Below are positions 1 through 8,849 of a stretch of DNA of 64,000 nt, in pieces; position 1 is the first letter of the stretch, and each line of letters opens with the position of its first letter. Position numbers and translations under genes: made by a program. This DNA comes from Leptospira meyeri. GTDB lineage: Bacteria; Spirochaetota; Leptospiria; Leptospirales; Leptospiraceae. Under the pieces are notes generated by a model. It was not told the origin of the DNA. It ran no database searches and was given only the letters and a program-made list of their open reading frames with translations. Where the stretch lies: positions 620,001 through 684,000 of the forward strand of contig NZ_SORO01000001.1 of assembly GCF_004368965.1 (NCBI RefSeq). The letters run 5' to 3'.

Positions 1-192
1 ACGAGCAAAGGTCTCGTGCATCATCTGGAGTGTACGAATTTGGTCTTTTGAAAATTTATCAGGACGTTTGAAGTCGTAGATTTTGACTTTCTTTTGTTCC
101 CCAACTGATGAGTATTCATCCTCTGACACTTCGCCCGAGGAGATGGCATTTAACAGGGCATCAATTTCGTCTTGGGAAAGGATTTCCGTCAT
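1..192 (-). CDS. fliM: Flagellar motor switch protein FliM (N-terminal part, cut by window edge)
   Basis: Only the first 64 codons lie in the window; the gene continues beyond base 1. The translation begins MTEILSQDEIDALLNAI, the classic FliM N-terminal peptide (LSQ.EIDALL) that binds phosphorylated CheY. It is followed by a linker and the stretch YDFKRPDKFSKDQIRTLQ, typical of the start of the FliM middle domain. FliM sits in the cytoplasmic C-ring and transmits the chemotaxis signal to rotation. The ATG at 190-192 overlaps the stop of the upstream gene (ATGA), so it is translationally coupled and is the last visible gene of the minus-strand argH operon. Confidence 0.93.
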   Translation of the reverse strand, partial: MTEILSQDEIDALLNAISSGEVSEDEYSSVGEQKKVKIYDFKRPDKFSKDQIRTLQMMHETFAR

Positions 193-1175
193 TTTTTTAC
201 CTTTACGAGTAAGTTTTTAATCTGCCAAAATCCAACTCGGCTTCCTTCTTCTTGTCGCAAGGTGTATATATATTCGTACCTTGTTTTGAACCGACCCATC
301 ATTCTTTCTACATAGACCTGGACTCTTGCATCCCGTTTGGAAGGATAATCCACATTCATCACTTTAAAGTATTTTAAAACACCGGAGGGTGTCTCCGTCA
401 AATACTCTTTGAAATCTTCAATGATTGTTTCGCGTTCCCCGAGACCTGCTTCGGTATAGGCACTGCTATAACGATCATATGCCAGAATATATTCAGAAAA
501 ATCGATCCACTTAAAATGGTATTCCCAACGTTTCTTCATTTCCGCTCCCAGAAAAAGGAAAATGGTCTCTTCTGGAGAAAGACCACCATTTTCCGTAATT
601 TGGCGGGTAACGGTTTCCCTTCTTTCCGCTTTGGAATTTTGAAATAAGAACCCCACTGTGTTTTGCGAACGAAGGAAAGCTGATTTATCTTCCGTATAAT
701 TGGGATAAAAGTAACCAGTTACATAGAATTTTTGATCTGGTAGAAAGCTATAATGTTCATCCAGATAAATAGTTTTGGAAAAGGATTCGTTCCGGTGGAG
801 GCTCACTTCTTTATTTTCATCACCCACCAAATTGACAATGGTGGTTCTTCGTTTGAGAATCGGATCAGGAAACTCGGGGTCTTCGATAGGAGTGAGGATA
901 CGATCATTTTCATCTTTCACAATGATTTGGAATGAATAACGAAAATCAAAGGAAGGAAAAATTCGAACCACTTCTTTTCCCGTATTGGTCACAGTGAAGG
1001 TAAGCGGAACTCTTTCTCCCGCTTGGTAACTTCGTTTCGTTAGGGAAAGGCTGATTTTAGACTGCAGAGAGACAAAATTATCAATTCGTTCTCCCCTGGC
1101 ATCTCGGTCAGGAAATGCATAAAGAGAATCTACCAAGAGAATTCCTAAAATCACCAAATTTCGGAGAGACCGCAT
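189..1175 (-). CDS. Putative exported protein of unknown function
   Basis: A 328-residue protein when started at the ATG at 1173-1175. This start gives a clean signal peptide (MRSLRNLVILGILLVDSLYA, then FPDRD). The longer frame to 1280 would overlap the previous gene and bury that signal. Residues of about 45-130 (QAGERVPLTFTVTNTGKEVV) look like an immunoglobulin-like or BsuPI-type beta domain; the rest has no family I recognise. It is probably periplasmic or envelope-associated. It lies between an unknown cytosolic gene and fliM and overlaps fliM by four bases, so the two are co-expressed, but a flagellar role is only a guess. Confidence 0.7.
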   Translation of the reverse strand: MRSLRNLVILGILLVDSLYAFPDRDARGERIDNFVSLQSKISLSLTKRSYQAGERVPLTFTVTNTGKEVVRIFPSFDFRYSFQIIVKDENDRILTPIEDPEFPDPILKRRTTIVNLVGDENKEVSLHRNESFSKTIYLDEHYSFLPDQKFYVTGYFYPNYTEDKSAFLRSQNTVGFLFQNSKAERRETVTRQITENGGLSPEETIFLFLGAEMKKRWEYHFKWIDFSEYILAYDRYSSAYTEAGLGERETIIEDFKEYLTETPSGVLKYFKVMNVDYPSKRDARVQVYVERMMGRFKTRYEYIYTLRQEEGSRVGFWQIKNLLVKVKK

Positions 1176-1236
1176 ACAGTTTAAGATTTCGGCAAGATTT
1201 GGTTTTTTCGAAAGAATTTTTAGGACATAAAAGTGA

Positions 1237-1836
1237 CTAACCAGCACCCATTTTGGCTTCTTCCAAAATGTAATCAGCAATGCGGATGAGCCTTGTCATC
1301 ACTCCACCGAGTTTTTTATACTGGTAATAGTTTTCCCTTTGTTTGTCTAAATGGGGTTCTACAAGGGCTACCGTTTTGGAAGAAACTTTAAGGTTTTTGA
1401 TCTCGTTTTCAGTGACACCATAAAGGTTGGCTTCAGAAACAAAACGATTTAATTCCTTCACCAAACTTTCATCCGTAAGATCTTGGATTTCGAATACCTT
1501 TTCAATTTTTAAGATAAAGTCAGTTAATGTTCGTTTGATCTTAGATTCTTCTTCAGTGGGCCGACGTTTGGAAGTCACTTGGTTTAAGGATTCGTATCTT
1601 TCGAGTGCTGTTTCATACAGTTGGCTCATTTTTGATTTTTGACCCAAAATGAAACTGATAAAACTAAGGAGTCCCACAAAGGTATCGGGGTAACGATTGA
1701 TTCCCCCGATTTCATCGAGTGCATTCGCAAAGGCTTCTTCATTATGCGGTATGGTCATAATGAATTTTAACACCGGCTCCACGGAGGATCCGGATGTGTA
1801 TTTTTGAATGACTTCGATGCCTTCTAAGTAGTTCAT
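1237..1836 (-). CDS. Hypothetical protein, predicted helical and cytoplasmic
   Basis: A 199-residue protein starting at an ATG that overlaps the stop of the cyclophilin gene (1833-1836). No signal peptide or membrane segment is visible. The sequence is rich in Glu, Lys and Leu with long amphipathic stretches (for example RTLTDFILKIEKVFEIQDL), which suggests an all-helical fold. I do not recognise a family. Tight coupling to the peptidyl-prolyl isomerase gene upstream, and an exported protein gene plus fliM downstream, make it part of the same operon. Confidence 0.7.
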   Translation of the reverse strand: MNYLEGIEVIQKYTSGSSVEPVLKFIMTIPHNEEAFANALDEIGGINRYPDTFVGLLSFISFILGQKSKMSQLYETALERYESLNQVTSKRRPTEEESKIKRTLTDFILKIEKVFEIQDLTDESLVKELNRFVSEANLYGVTENEIKNLKVSSKTVALVEPHLDKQRENYYQYKKLGGVMTRLIRIADYILEEAKMGAG

Positions 1837-2714
1837 TGGCGTTTGTCGATGATGACAACCTTACGGATGGTTGTCTGTAGATTCCCTTTTTCAATGATTC
1901 GGTCAAGTACATCGTATCCGGAAACTAAAAATCCAAAGACAGTGTGGAGTCCATCGAGATGGGGAGTGTCCACTTGATTGATAAAAAACTGGGACCCATT
2001 GGTATTCGGACCGGCATTCGCCATGGCCAAGGCACCGCGAACGGCTCTTTTACTTGGTAGGACTTCGTTGTATCGGTAACCCACTCGGTGTAACACTTCC
2101 AGAACAGGTAATTCCATCGCTTCTTGGTAGGCTTTTTCTACCTCAGTTCGTTTTTCTTCGAATTCTGCTCTCGATTGGATTTTGAATTCTGCAAGGACCG
2201 CTCGTTGGAGTTGGGATTGGTATTGTGGTGCGTCTTTGATTTTGACCTTATCAAGTCCAAGAGCCTTTCCGTTGATTTCATCTTCTATCTGAAACCCTGG
2301 CCCACCAGTTCCGTCTCCCCTGGGACAACCACCTTGCGCCATAAAATTTTCGATAACACGATGGAATTTGAGGCCATCATAATATGGCCTTCTTTCTGAG
2401 CCTTTGTCTGTTTTGAATTCTTTTTCGCCTTGTGCCAAGTCGATAAAGTTTTGCACCGTTTTGGGTGCAGCTGTATCATAAAGTTCTAAAACCAAATCCC
2501 CAGCCGTGGTTGTAAACACTGCATAAATGGCCGGTTTATCTGGCAACTTGACCGAAGTGACATCCTGACGTTTGACAATCACTTTGGATGGTGAATAAGA
2601 TACTGGTTCATAAGTGATTTTTTTAAACGTTTGGTCACTACAGAAAACGGTTTGGGTTAAAGCCAAAAAGGAAAAGGCAAAAAAAGAAAGTTTGTTCATT
2701 ACACTCGATTTCAT
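1833..2714 (-). CDS. Cyclophilin-type peptidyl-prolyl cis-trans isomerase, exported
   Basis: A 293-residue protein with an N-terminal hydrophobic signal (MNKLSFFAFSFLALTQTVFC); the Cys could be a relaxed spirochaetal lipobox, though Phe at -1 is unusual. The cyclophilin domain begins near residue 65 (TTAGDLVLELYDTAAPKTV). It contains the catalytic-region motifs FHRVIENFMAQGG and, later, ALAMANAGPNTNGSQFFI and HLDGLHTVFG. Between these blocks is an insertion of about 80 charged residues not found in minimal cyclophilins. It catalyses X-Pro isomerisation, presumably in the periplasm. It starts 2 bp after argH; an internal ATG at 2699 is an alternative start. Confidence 0.88.
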   Translation of the reverse strand: MKSSVMNKLSFFAFSFLALTQTVFCSDQTFKKITYEPVSYSPSKVIVKRQDVTSVKLPDKPAIYAVFTTTAGDLVLELYDTAAPKTVQNFIDLAQGEKEFKTDKGSERRPYYDGLKFHRVIENFMAQGGCPRGDGTGGPGFQIEDEINGKALGLDKVKIKDAPQYQSQLQRAVLAEFKIQSRAEFEEKRTEVEKAYQEAMELPVLEVLHRVGYRYNEVLPSKRAVRGALAMANAGPNTNGSQFFINQVDTPHLDGLHTVFGFLVSGYDVLDRIIEKGNLQTTIRKVVIIDKRQ

Positions 2715-2716
2715 AT

Positions 2717-4147
2717 TTATTTTTTACCTTTGGATTCTATCGATTTTAGCCTTTTGGTCAATTCGTTTACCTTTGCTTTGGCTCGTTTGATTTGTTCTTT
2801 TTGACGAGGAAGAGCGGTTCCTCCCATCACATCTTTTTTGTCACAAGAGGTTTCTAGAGAAATGGCCGCCGCATACCCAGGATCAGTGAGTACCGCATGG
2901 ATTTGACCCCGTTCGCCACTAGGAATCGTAAACAAATCATACCCTTTCGACGAGCAATGTTTTACGAGCTCCCCCACAATTTCATGGGCAGAACGGAATG
3001 GAATACCCTTCGCACTGACAAGCCAATCCGCAAGGTCAGTTGCCGTGGAAAATCCAGAACGAAGGCTACGGGTAGCATTCTCTGGAAAAACCTGTATCCC
3101 AAGAACCATATCTCGTACTCCTTCGATACTCAGTTTAACCTGTTTGACAGTATCAAATAACGGCAGTTTGTCTTCTTGGAAATCTCTGTTATACGATAAA
3201 GGTGTTCCCTTTACCATCACTAGTAAATGAGTGAGGCTTCCCACCACGCGACCTGCTTTTCCTCGGATGAGCTCGGCCACATCTGGATTTTTCTTTTGAG
3301 GCATTATGGATGAACCTGTGGTCAAGTGGTCAGGCAGTTTGAAATAACTAAATTCTTGAGACGTGTATAAAATGATCTCTTCACAAAAACGAGAGACATG
3401 GATCATAAATTGGGAAGCTGCAAAAAGGAACTTAAAGATATGGTCCCTTTGGCTGACTGCGTCCATTGAATTTTCAGAAATCCGAGAAAGAGACAAATCC
3501 TTTCTCATAAAGTCCCGATCCGTGGCATAATTAACACCCGCAAGTGCACCAGAACCTAAAACCAATTCATCTGCCCTTTCATACGCATCTAAAAAATCTT
3601 CGAAGTCCCGAACATTGGCCCAAAAATGAGATAAAAAATAATGAGAAGCGCGAATGGGTTGGGCAATCTGGAGATGAGTATAACCTGGAATAATTGTTTT
3701 TGTATGGGCCTCTGCTTTTCCAATCCATGCAGTAAGTAAGTCCAACAGTAAAACCAAAATCGATTCTACTTCTGCCTTGATATACAAACGTACATCCTGT
3801 GAAACTTGGTCATTGCGACTGCGTCCAGTATGGAGTTTTTTTCCCAAATCTCCCAAAAGCTCTGTTAGGCGAGATTCAACGGACATATGAATGTCTTCGT
3901 TTTCAATTTTGAATTCAAATTTTCCAGAATCGATTTCTTTTTTGATCTGCCCAAGTCCCGTTTCAATTTTTCGTTGTTCGGATTCCGTAAGGATACCAAT
4001 CCGTTTTAGCATTCTGGAATGAGAGATAGAACCTTCGATATCATGCGCATATAGTTCTTTATCAAAACTAATCGACTCACCAATTCGAATCATAAGAGAG
4101 GAAGGTGGTGCGTCAAATCGTCCACCCCATAATTTTTTCTCTTTCAT
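2717..4147 (-). CDS. argH: Argininosuccinate lyase
   Basis: A 476-residue enzyme of the fumarase/aspartase superfamily that splits argininosuccinate into arginine and fumarate, the last step of arginine synthesis. The start [11 protein letters not shown], the HTGRSRNDQ block (about 106-114) and the superfamily signature [10 protein letters not shown] (about 278-287) are all intact, and the length is normal. The C-terminal tail is Lys-rich. The start ATG overlaps the stop of the upstream haem-binding gene by four bases. No other arg gene lies nearby, so it sits in a mixed operon ending with fliM. Confidence 0.97.
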   Translation of the reverse strand: MKEKKLWGGRFDAPPSSLMIRIGESISFDKELYAHDIEGSISHSRMLKRIGILTESEQRKIETGLGQIKKEIDSGKFEFKIENEDIHMSVESRLTELLGDLGKKLHTGRSRNDQVSQDVRLYIKAEVESILVLLLDLLTAWIGKAEAHTKTIIPGYTHLQIAQPIRASHYFLSHFWANVRDFEDFLDAYERADELVLGSGALAGVNYATDRDFMRKDLSLSRISENSMDAVSQRDHIFKFLFAASQFMIHVSRFCEEIILYTSQEFSYFKLPDHLTTGSSIMPQKKNPDVAELIRGKAGRVVGSLTHLLVMVKGTPLSYNRDFQEDKLPLFDTVKQVKLSIEGVRDMVLGIQVFPENATRSLRSGFSTATDLADWLVSAKGIPFRSAHEIVGELVKHCSSKGYDLFTIPSGERGQIHAVLTDPGYAAAISLETSCDKKDVMGGTALPRQKEQIKRAKAKVNELTKRLKSIESKGKK

Positions 4148-4572
4148 TCCGAATCCTCACTAAAACGATCCGACCATTGTTTTAAGACTTCTTTATCTTT
4201 TTCAGTTAATCTGGCACTTGGGTGTAACAGAAGATAGTCTTTGGGAGGCATCTCCCCTTCATCGACTTGTTCCCAAATTTCATAGATTTTTTTATTTTGT
4301 TTTTTTTCAGCAAGAAGTCCAAACTCAGAAAAATTCAATTCATCTCTCCCTTCTTCGACATGATGAGAAATGAGTAAGGATGCCGGAAAAATATAAGAGT
4401 ATGGGGGCCAAACTGTTTCATTAGAGTGACAATCGTAACAACTACGCCTCAGGATTTCTTTGGTCTCAGCACTTGTTTGAATCTCCGCTGTGACTGGAGG
4501 ATTTGAGCGGTTGATGGGAAAAAATTGGAGGATGAGAAAGACTCCGACTAAGATGAGGAAAATTCGTTTCAC
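4144..4572 (-). CDS. Haem-binding domain protein with one CxxCH motif
   Basis: A 142-residue protein with an N-terminal membrane/signal segment ([19 protein letters not shown]) followed by the block [19 protein letters not shown]. The CxxCH site and the downstream [17 protein letters not shown] and LLHP elements match the small cytochrome-like haem-binding family (Haem_bd, from memory of the family). It is likely anchored in the inner membrane and faces the periplasm. It is the first gene of the argH-fliM operon; its electron-transfer partner cannot be told from here. Confidence 0.82.
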   Translation of the reverse strand: MKRIFLILVGVFLILQFFPINRSNPPVTAEIQTSAETKEILRRSCYDCHSNETVWPPYSYIFPASLLISHHVEEGRDELNFSEFGLLAEKKQNKKIYEIWEQVDEGEMPPKDYLLLHPSARLTEKDKEVLKQWSDRFSEDSE

Positions 4573-4665
4573 ACAAGACAGGTTCTAACCCTTCCTCCGA
4601 AATCAAAGTATTATTTTTCTTGCCTTTGCTTAGAATCCATTGATCCTAATCTTTAGAGGTTTCTT

Positions 4666-5121
4666 TTGGATTTTATTTTCGCAAACTCACCCTACGTCTG
4701 GATTTTTCTTGGGCTCACACTATTATTTTCGGAATTCCTTTTGCCCGGAACTTTTGTGATGTTTTTAGGAATCGGAGCCATTTTTACGGGAATTCTGGCA
4801 CGACTTATGCCAATGGAATTTTATACCCAAGTGATTGTATGGGTGCTATCGAGTTTAGTTTCCATCCTTGTGGGAGGGACTTTTGTAAAACGATTTTTTA
4901 AATCAGAATCTTCTGTAGATCCCTTTGTCAAAGATGATTTTTTAAACCAAATTGTGCCTGTGGAAATGGATATTTTAGTGCAGAGGCATGGAGGAAAAAT
5001 TCGATTCCAAGGTACCCTTTGGGATGCTGTTTCGAATGACTCCAAAATCACGAAAGGGAACTATGTTCGAATTTTGTCTCGGGAAAATCTGACTTTTACT
5101 GTCGAAAGAGTGGATTCATAA
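4666..5121 (+). CDS. NfeD-like membrane protein
   Basis: A 151-residue protein with three closely spaced membrane segments in residues 8-75 and a C-terminal beta-rich OB-fold-like domain (about 95-151; GTLWDAVSNDSKITKGNYVRI). This is the short, protease-less NfeD architecture. NfeD proteins work with SPFH/stomatin proteins in membrane microdomains, and two SPFH genes follow directly. The start is TTG at 4666, with an AGAGG-type ribosome site just upstream; no suitable ATG precedes the first membrane segment. Confidence 0.85.
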   Translation: MDFIFANSPYVWIFLGLTLLFSEFLLPGTFVMFLGIGAIFTGILARLMPMEFYTQVIVWVLSSLVSILVGGTFVKRFFKSESSVDPFVKDDFLNQIVPVEMDILVQRHGGKIRFQGTLWDAVSNDSKITKGNYVRILSRENLTFTVERVDS

Positions 5122-5212
5122 ACAAAAGATTTCATTTTTTTTTCAAAAGATTCAAAAAACCCTTTTCTCTTTTTCCTCATCTCATATGGTCAAACGTCAC
5201 AAAGGAGAAACT

Positions 5213-6133
5213 ATGGGCGCGACCGTCATTGTTGTATTTTTGGTCATTGTTTATATCATCAAAAAGACAATCATCATTGTTCCAGAACAAAGTGTTTATG
5301 TTAAAGAAAGATTAGGTGTATTGAATGGGGTTTTAAAATCGGGATTTTATTTTATGATTCCGTTTGTAGACCAAATACGTTATCGCCAAAATCTAAAAGA
5401 ACAAACCATCGATATTGATCCGCAAGTTTGTATCACAAGGGATAACGTATCCGTAGAAGTGGATGGAGTTTTGTATTTAAAAGTCATCGATGGGGAAAAA
5501 GCATCTTATGGAATCGATAACTTTATGTTAGCAACGACTCAGCTTGCTCAAACCACACTTCGTTCTGAAATTGGAAAATTAATTTTTGATAACTTACTTT
5601 CGGAAAGAGATGAAATCAATGGACGAGTGGTATCCAACATTGATCGAGCGACTGATCCTTGGGGAATCAAAGTCACAAGATACGAAATTCGAAATATCAC
5701 TCCACCCAAACAAATCCTCCTCGAGATGGAAAACCAAATGAAATCCGAAAGGGAAAGACGAGCTGAAATCACTATCTCCCAAGGAGAAAAGGAAGCCCGG
5801 GTGAATCATTCTGTGGGAGAAAGACAAGAATCGATTAATATTTCCGAAGGGGAAAAAATCCGATTGGTCAATGAAGCGGATGGAAGAGCACAAGAAATCA
5901 CTCTGATTTCCAATGCCACAGCAAAAGGTTTACAACTCATCTCCGAAGCCATTAGTAAAAAAGGTGGGAAAGAAGCAGTCAGTTTACAAATCACCCAGGA
6001 ATATTTGGATGCTCTCGGTCAAATTCTGAAGACTTCGAAAACCACAGTGGTTCCCGAAACACTCGCTAACATCGGTGGAGTGTTTGAAGGCCTTTCAAAA
6101 ATCACAACCAAAATCCCTCAGGTAGGAGAATAG
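5213..6133 (+). CDS. SPFH/stomatin-like membrane protein, first copy
   Basis: A 306-residue protein. The ATG at 5213 is chosen over the one at 5186 because a strong AAAGGAG ribosome site lies just before it and the protein then begins with its membrane segment (MGATVIVVFLVIVYIIKK). The SPFH/Band-7 domain follows (VPEQSVYVKERLGVL, later EIGKLIFDNLLSERDEIN and DPWGIKVTRYEIRNITPP). A charged coiled coil (about 170-235, rich in EGEK repeats) precedes an oligomerisation tail. It probably forms membrane-associated oligomeric scaffolds with the upstream NfeD protein. Confidence 0.9.
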   Translation: MGATVIVVFLVIVYIIKKTIIIVPEQSVYVKERLGVLNGVLKSGFYFMIPFVDQIRYRQNLKEQTIDIDPQVCITRDNVSVEVDGVLYLKVIDGEKASYGIDNFMLATTQLAQTTLRSEIGKLIFDNLLSERDEINGRVVSNIDRATDPWGIKVTRYEIRNITPPKQILLEMENQMKSERERRAEITISQGEKEARVNHSVGERQESINISEGEKIRLVNEADGRAQEITLISNATAKGLQLISEAISKKGGKEAVSLQITQEYLDALGQILKTSKTTVVPETLANIGGVFEGLSKITTKIPQVGE

Positions 6134-6134
6134 T

Positions 6135-7055
6135 ATGGAATTTGTTTACTTAGCCTTTTGGTCCATTATCGCTATTTATTTGATTTATAAAATCTTTCGC
6201 TGCATCCGTATCATCCCGGCACAAGATGTTCTCATTGTAGAGAGACTCGGAAAATACTCTCGCAGTTTAAGAGCTGGATTTCATATCCTCATTCCATTCA
6301 TTGATCGAGATGCTTATTACCATACTCTCAAAGAACAATCGATTGATGTACAACCTCAAATTTGTATCACGCATGACAACGTACAGGTGAAGGTTGATGG
6401 AGTGATTTATTTAAAAATCATCGATCCTGTTCGGGCATCTTATGGAATTGAAGATTTCCAATTTGCTGCGATCCAACTCGCACAAACCACAATGCGTTCT
6501 GTGATCGGAACCATGGAACTAGACAAAACGATTGGAGAAAAAGATCTAATCAATTCTACGATTGTAGCAGCCATTGACCAAGCCTCTGAACCATGGGGAA
6601 TCAAAGTCAATCGTTATGAAATCTTGAATATTGTGCCACCGAAGTCTGTCCTTGATGCCATGGAAAAAGAAAAGAAGGCACAGATCGCCAAACGTTCGCA
6701 AGTTCTTCTTTCCGAAGGGGAAAGAGATTCGAGAATCAACCGTTCCCTTGGTTTTAAGGAAGAAGCAGTTAACAAATCAGAAGGAGAAAAACAAAGAAGG
6801 ATTAATTCAGCTGAAGGAAAGGCAACTGAAATAGAAGCCCTTGCCGTAGCAACAGCAAAAGGGATTGAAGCCATTGCTGGTTCCATCTCTGAACAAGGTG
6901 GTGCCTCTGCGATCAAACTCCAAATCACAAAAGCATTTATCCACAACTTTCTAAATGTTGCCAAAGAGAATACAGAAATCCTCATCCCAGCCGATGTAAT
7001 GAACTTACCAACACTCATTGCCAACCTCACGGAAGGGAAAAAACCAAAAGCATAG
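6135..7055 (+). CDS. SPFH/stomatin-like membrane protein, second copy
   Basis: A 306-residue paralogue of the preceding gene, starting at the ATG one base after its stop. It has the same layout: N-terminal membrane helix, Band-7 domain (AQDVLIVERLGKYSRSLRAGF; PWGIKVNRYEILNIVPP) and a charged EGE-rich coiled coil with Arg/Lys. Shared blocks such as ICITHDNVQVKVDGVIYLK show clear tandem duplication. The two may form a hetero-oligomer, as HflK and HflC do, but the sequence does not prove that. No terminator hairpin was noted after it. Confidence 0.9.
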   Translation: MEFVYLAFWSIIAIYLIYKIFRCIRIIPAQDVLIVERLGKYSRSLRAGFHILIPFIDRDAYYHTLKEQSIDVQPQICITHDNVQVKVDGVIYLKIIDPVRASYGIEDFQFAAIQLAQTTMRSVIGTMELDKTIGEKDLINSTIVAAIDQASEPWGIKVNRYEILNIVPPKSVLDAMEKEKKAQIAKRSQVLLSEGERDSRINRSLGFKEEAVNKSEGEKQRRINSAEGKATEIEALAVATAKGIEAIAGSISEQGGASAIKLQITKAFIHNFLNVAKENTEILIPADVMNLPTLIANLTEGKKPKA

Positions 7056-7086
7056 TAGGATAGTCCTAGTATGCAAAATCAATAGC

Positions 7087-7563
7087 TTAACATTTGTCAT
7101 CCGGTGGATCTTCCACCGGACTTTCTCTAAACAATCGAAAACTAGGTTTGGCCATCGCCTGAGAAGCAATAGAAACAAGAAGTGCCTCGTTATCATCTGG
7201 TCCAATTCGATTGGCGTGGATCACTCCACATCCTTTGCAACGGTGTAAAATCACCCATTCCCCTTTTCTGACCCAAATAGAGATCGCTTCCATCTTACTT
7301 CCACATGTGGCTGCGCGGTCACCAGGAGAATTGTCTAAATGCAAACTCGTCAAACAATTCGGACAATGGTTTCTCTGGTCCGTTCCAAACCCAGGGGGAA
7401 AAACCATTTGTTTGCATTCCACACAGCGAAATTCTTCTTCATCTGAACGAAAACGGTGGGATTTTGTTTTTGATTTGAGAGATGAAAAGTCTTCGTCTCC
7501 ATCATCAAAACGTTTTTTCTTTGAAAACTTTTGAAACTTTGATTGTTCGGTTTCACGTACCAT
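7087..7563 (-). CDS. RNHCP-domain zinc-ribbon protein
   Basis: A 158-residue protein from the ATG at 7561-7563; a TTG at 7599 would add 12 residues. The N-terminal 50 residues are basic and charged. The C-terminal part carries CVEC, RNHCPNCLTSLHLD, GDRAATCGSKM, HRCKGCG and NRIGPDD, the signature of the RNHCP family. Its paired Cys and His residues probably bind zinc. The molecular role of the family is not established. It is convergent with the SPFH genes and precedes a structured intergenic region. Confidence 0.8.
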   Translation of the reverse strand: MVRETEQSKFQKFSKKKRFDDGDEDFSSLKSKTKSHRFRSDEEEFRCVECKQMVFPPGFGTDQRNHCPNCLTSLHLDNSPGDRAATCGSKMEAISIWVRKGEWVILHRCKGCGVIHANRIGPDDNEALLVSIASQAMAKPSFRLFRESPVEDPPDDKC

Positions 7564-7617
7564 ATCCAGTTTTTGCGGCAAAACAAAAAGAGGAACCAAA
7601 ACAGTGGATGAGAGGAA

Positions 7618-7699
7618 TAGACCGCCTGTGCGAAGATAGCCGCCTCCTAATTGAATTTAGGCGGGGTATCCAAAACAAGTTCACCGTTTTGGCGGTCTA
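7618..7699. repeat. Structured intergenic element with nested inverted repeats (copy 1 of a dispersed repeat)
   Basis: An outer perfect 9-bp inverted repeat (TAGACCGCC at 7618-7626, GGCGGTCTA at 7691-7699) encloses an inner hairpin (CCGCCT at 7640-7645 with AGGCGG at 7659-7664). The inner part aligns well with an element at 18241: both read CCGCC, then CT.AT.GAA, then a G-rich arm followed by GGGGTA and TCCA. This suggests a dispersed non-coding repeat. No open frame uses it. Confidence 0.6.
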
Positions 7700-7751
7700 C
7701 ACAATGGCTAGAAGTAACATAGACTTCAAAATGGTAAATCTGGATTTTTTG

Positions 7752-8204
7752 TCAAGGAGAATCAGATGTCAATATTTTGCAGAGGAAATAACAATTCTGT
7801 CCTTCTGGATAATTTGGAATTATCCCTACTTCTTCATATCCCAGTTTTGTATAAAACTTGGGAGCCTGGAACCCAAAAGAATATCCAAATACGAGAGTAG
7901 CACCGAGATTTTTAGCTTCTTTTTCAATATGATTGAGTAGTTTTGTTCCTAAATCCAATCCTCGTTTTTCTTCAGCCACCCAAAGGAGTTGGAGGTTTAG
8001 TCCTTTAAAAAACAAATAACAAAGGGAGGCCGCAACAAGCGTCTCTCCTTCTTTCACAAGGATGGCAAAAAATTCTTTATTTTCAAGGTTAGGATCACCT
8101 AACTTGGACATACTGTATGTGTGAAGCAGGTTCCAAAGGTCCGATTGCAAATCCTCAGATGGATTTGCAATCCTCTCAAATGAATAAGGAGATTCAAATT
8201 CCAT
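7752..8204 (-). CDS. GNAT-family N-acetyltransferase
   Basis: A 150-residue protein with the GNAT fold pattern. Beta strand 4 (LNLQLLWVAEEKRGLDLG) leads into the acetyl-CoA pyrophosphate-binding motif RGLDLGTKLLNHIEKEA (the R/Q-x-x-G-x-G/A variant RGLDLG). The C-terminal part APKFYTKLGYEEVG is the usual GNAT motif B end. It transfers acetyl from acetyl-CoA to an unknown amine. It lies 37 bp downstream of fliN on the same strand and may be co-transcribed with it. Confidence 0.85.
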   Translation of the reverse strand: MEFESPYSFERIANPSEDLQSDLWNLLHTYSMSKLGDPNLENKEFFAILVKEGETLVAASLCYLFFKGLNLQLLWVAEEKRGLDLGTKLLNHIEKEAKNLGATLVFGYSFGFQAPKFYTKLGYEEVGIIPNYPEGQNCYFLCKILTSDSP

Positions 8205-8241
8205 AAGTATATTGATTTATATGTTTAGGCAAAGTGTAAAT

Positions 8242-8763
8242 CTATAAAAACGCTGGTCCACCCAGTCTTTCCATTGGATCTACAATTTGTGTGATTTGCA
8301 CTCCGTAGTAATCATCCAGAATGATGAGTTTTCCTCTTCCGACAAGTTTTCCATTTGCTAAGATATCGAGTTCTTCCCCAATATTTTTGTCTAATTCAAC
8401 AACAGTCCCTTCCGTGAGTTGGAGGACATCCTTGATGAACATCGTGGTTCGGCCTAATTCAATCGTTAGCTGGAGGGTAACATCTAAAAGTAAGTTAAGA
8501 TTGGCAGTATTATTTCCAGTACTGCCTTGCGATTTGGCAGCAGACCTTGTTGGACTAGGTGTGGCGCTCGGACCTAAGGCTGCGGCAATGTCAGCAAAGG
8601 ATGGACCGTTATCATCTCCACCGCTACCTCCGACAAGGGCATCCAAATCATCAAGACCGCCACCACCACCTCCGGAACCTCCAGCAGCAGGAGCATTCCC
8701 TCCTCCACTAAAACCGCCGAGCAGAGCGTCTATGTCTTCTTGTGATAGTGAACCTTCACCCAT
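8242..8763 (-). CDS. fliN: Flagellar motor switch protein FliN, with FliM-like N-terminal peptide
   Basis: A 173-residue protein. The C-terminal domain (about 90-173; LLLDVTLQLTIELGRTTMFIKDVLQL, later KLVGRGKLIILDDYYGVQIT) is the SpoA/FliN C-ring domain. The N-terminus reads MGEGSLSQEDIDALLGGF, matching the CheY-binding peptide found in FliM and FliY. A Gly-rich linker then leads to a second similar stretch, GLDDLDALVGGSGG. There is no CheC domain, so this is FliN rather than full FliY. The ATG at 8763 is divergent from the AAA+ gene. Confidence 0.93.
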   Translation of the reverse strand: MGEGSLSQEDIDALLGGFSGGGNAPAAGGSGGGGGGLDDLDALVGGSGGDDNGPSFADIAAALGPSATPSPTRSAAKSQGSTGNNTANLNLLLDVTLQLTIELGRTTMFIKDVLQLTEGTVVELDKNIGEELDILANGKLVGRGKLIILDDYYGVQITQIVDPMERLGGPAFL

Positions 8764-8849
8764 ATCTTTGCAACCTCTCCAATCTATTCGTCGGTGGAAA
8801 TCAAAATCCTTCCTTGAAAAAAAAGGGAAAGTTCCGTATTTTGTTCCTT

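Noticed and set aside
3402..3420. A 19-bp identical string in argH and dnaG (52894-52912)
   Set aside because: Both copies encode the same five to six residues (ASQFMI) in the same frame with common codons; this is coincidence plus codon bias, not a repeat element.
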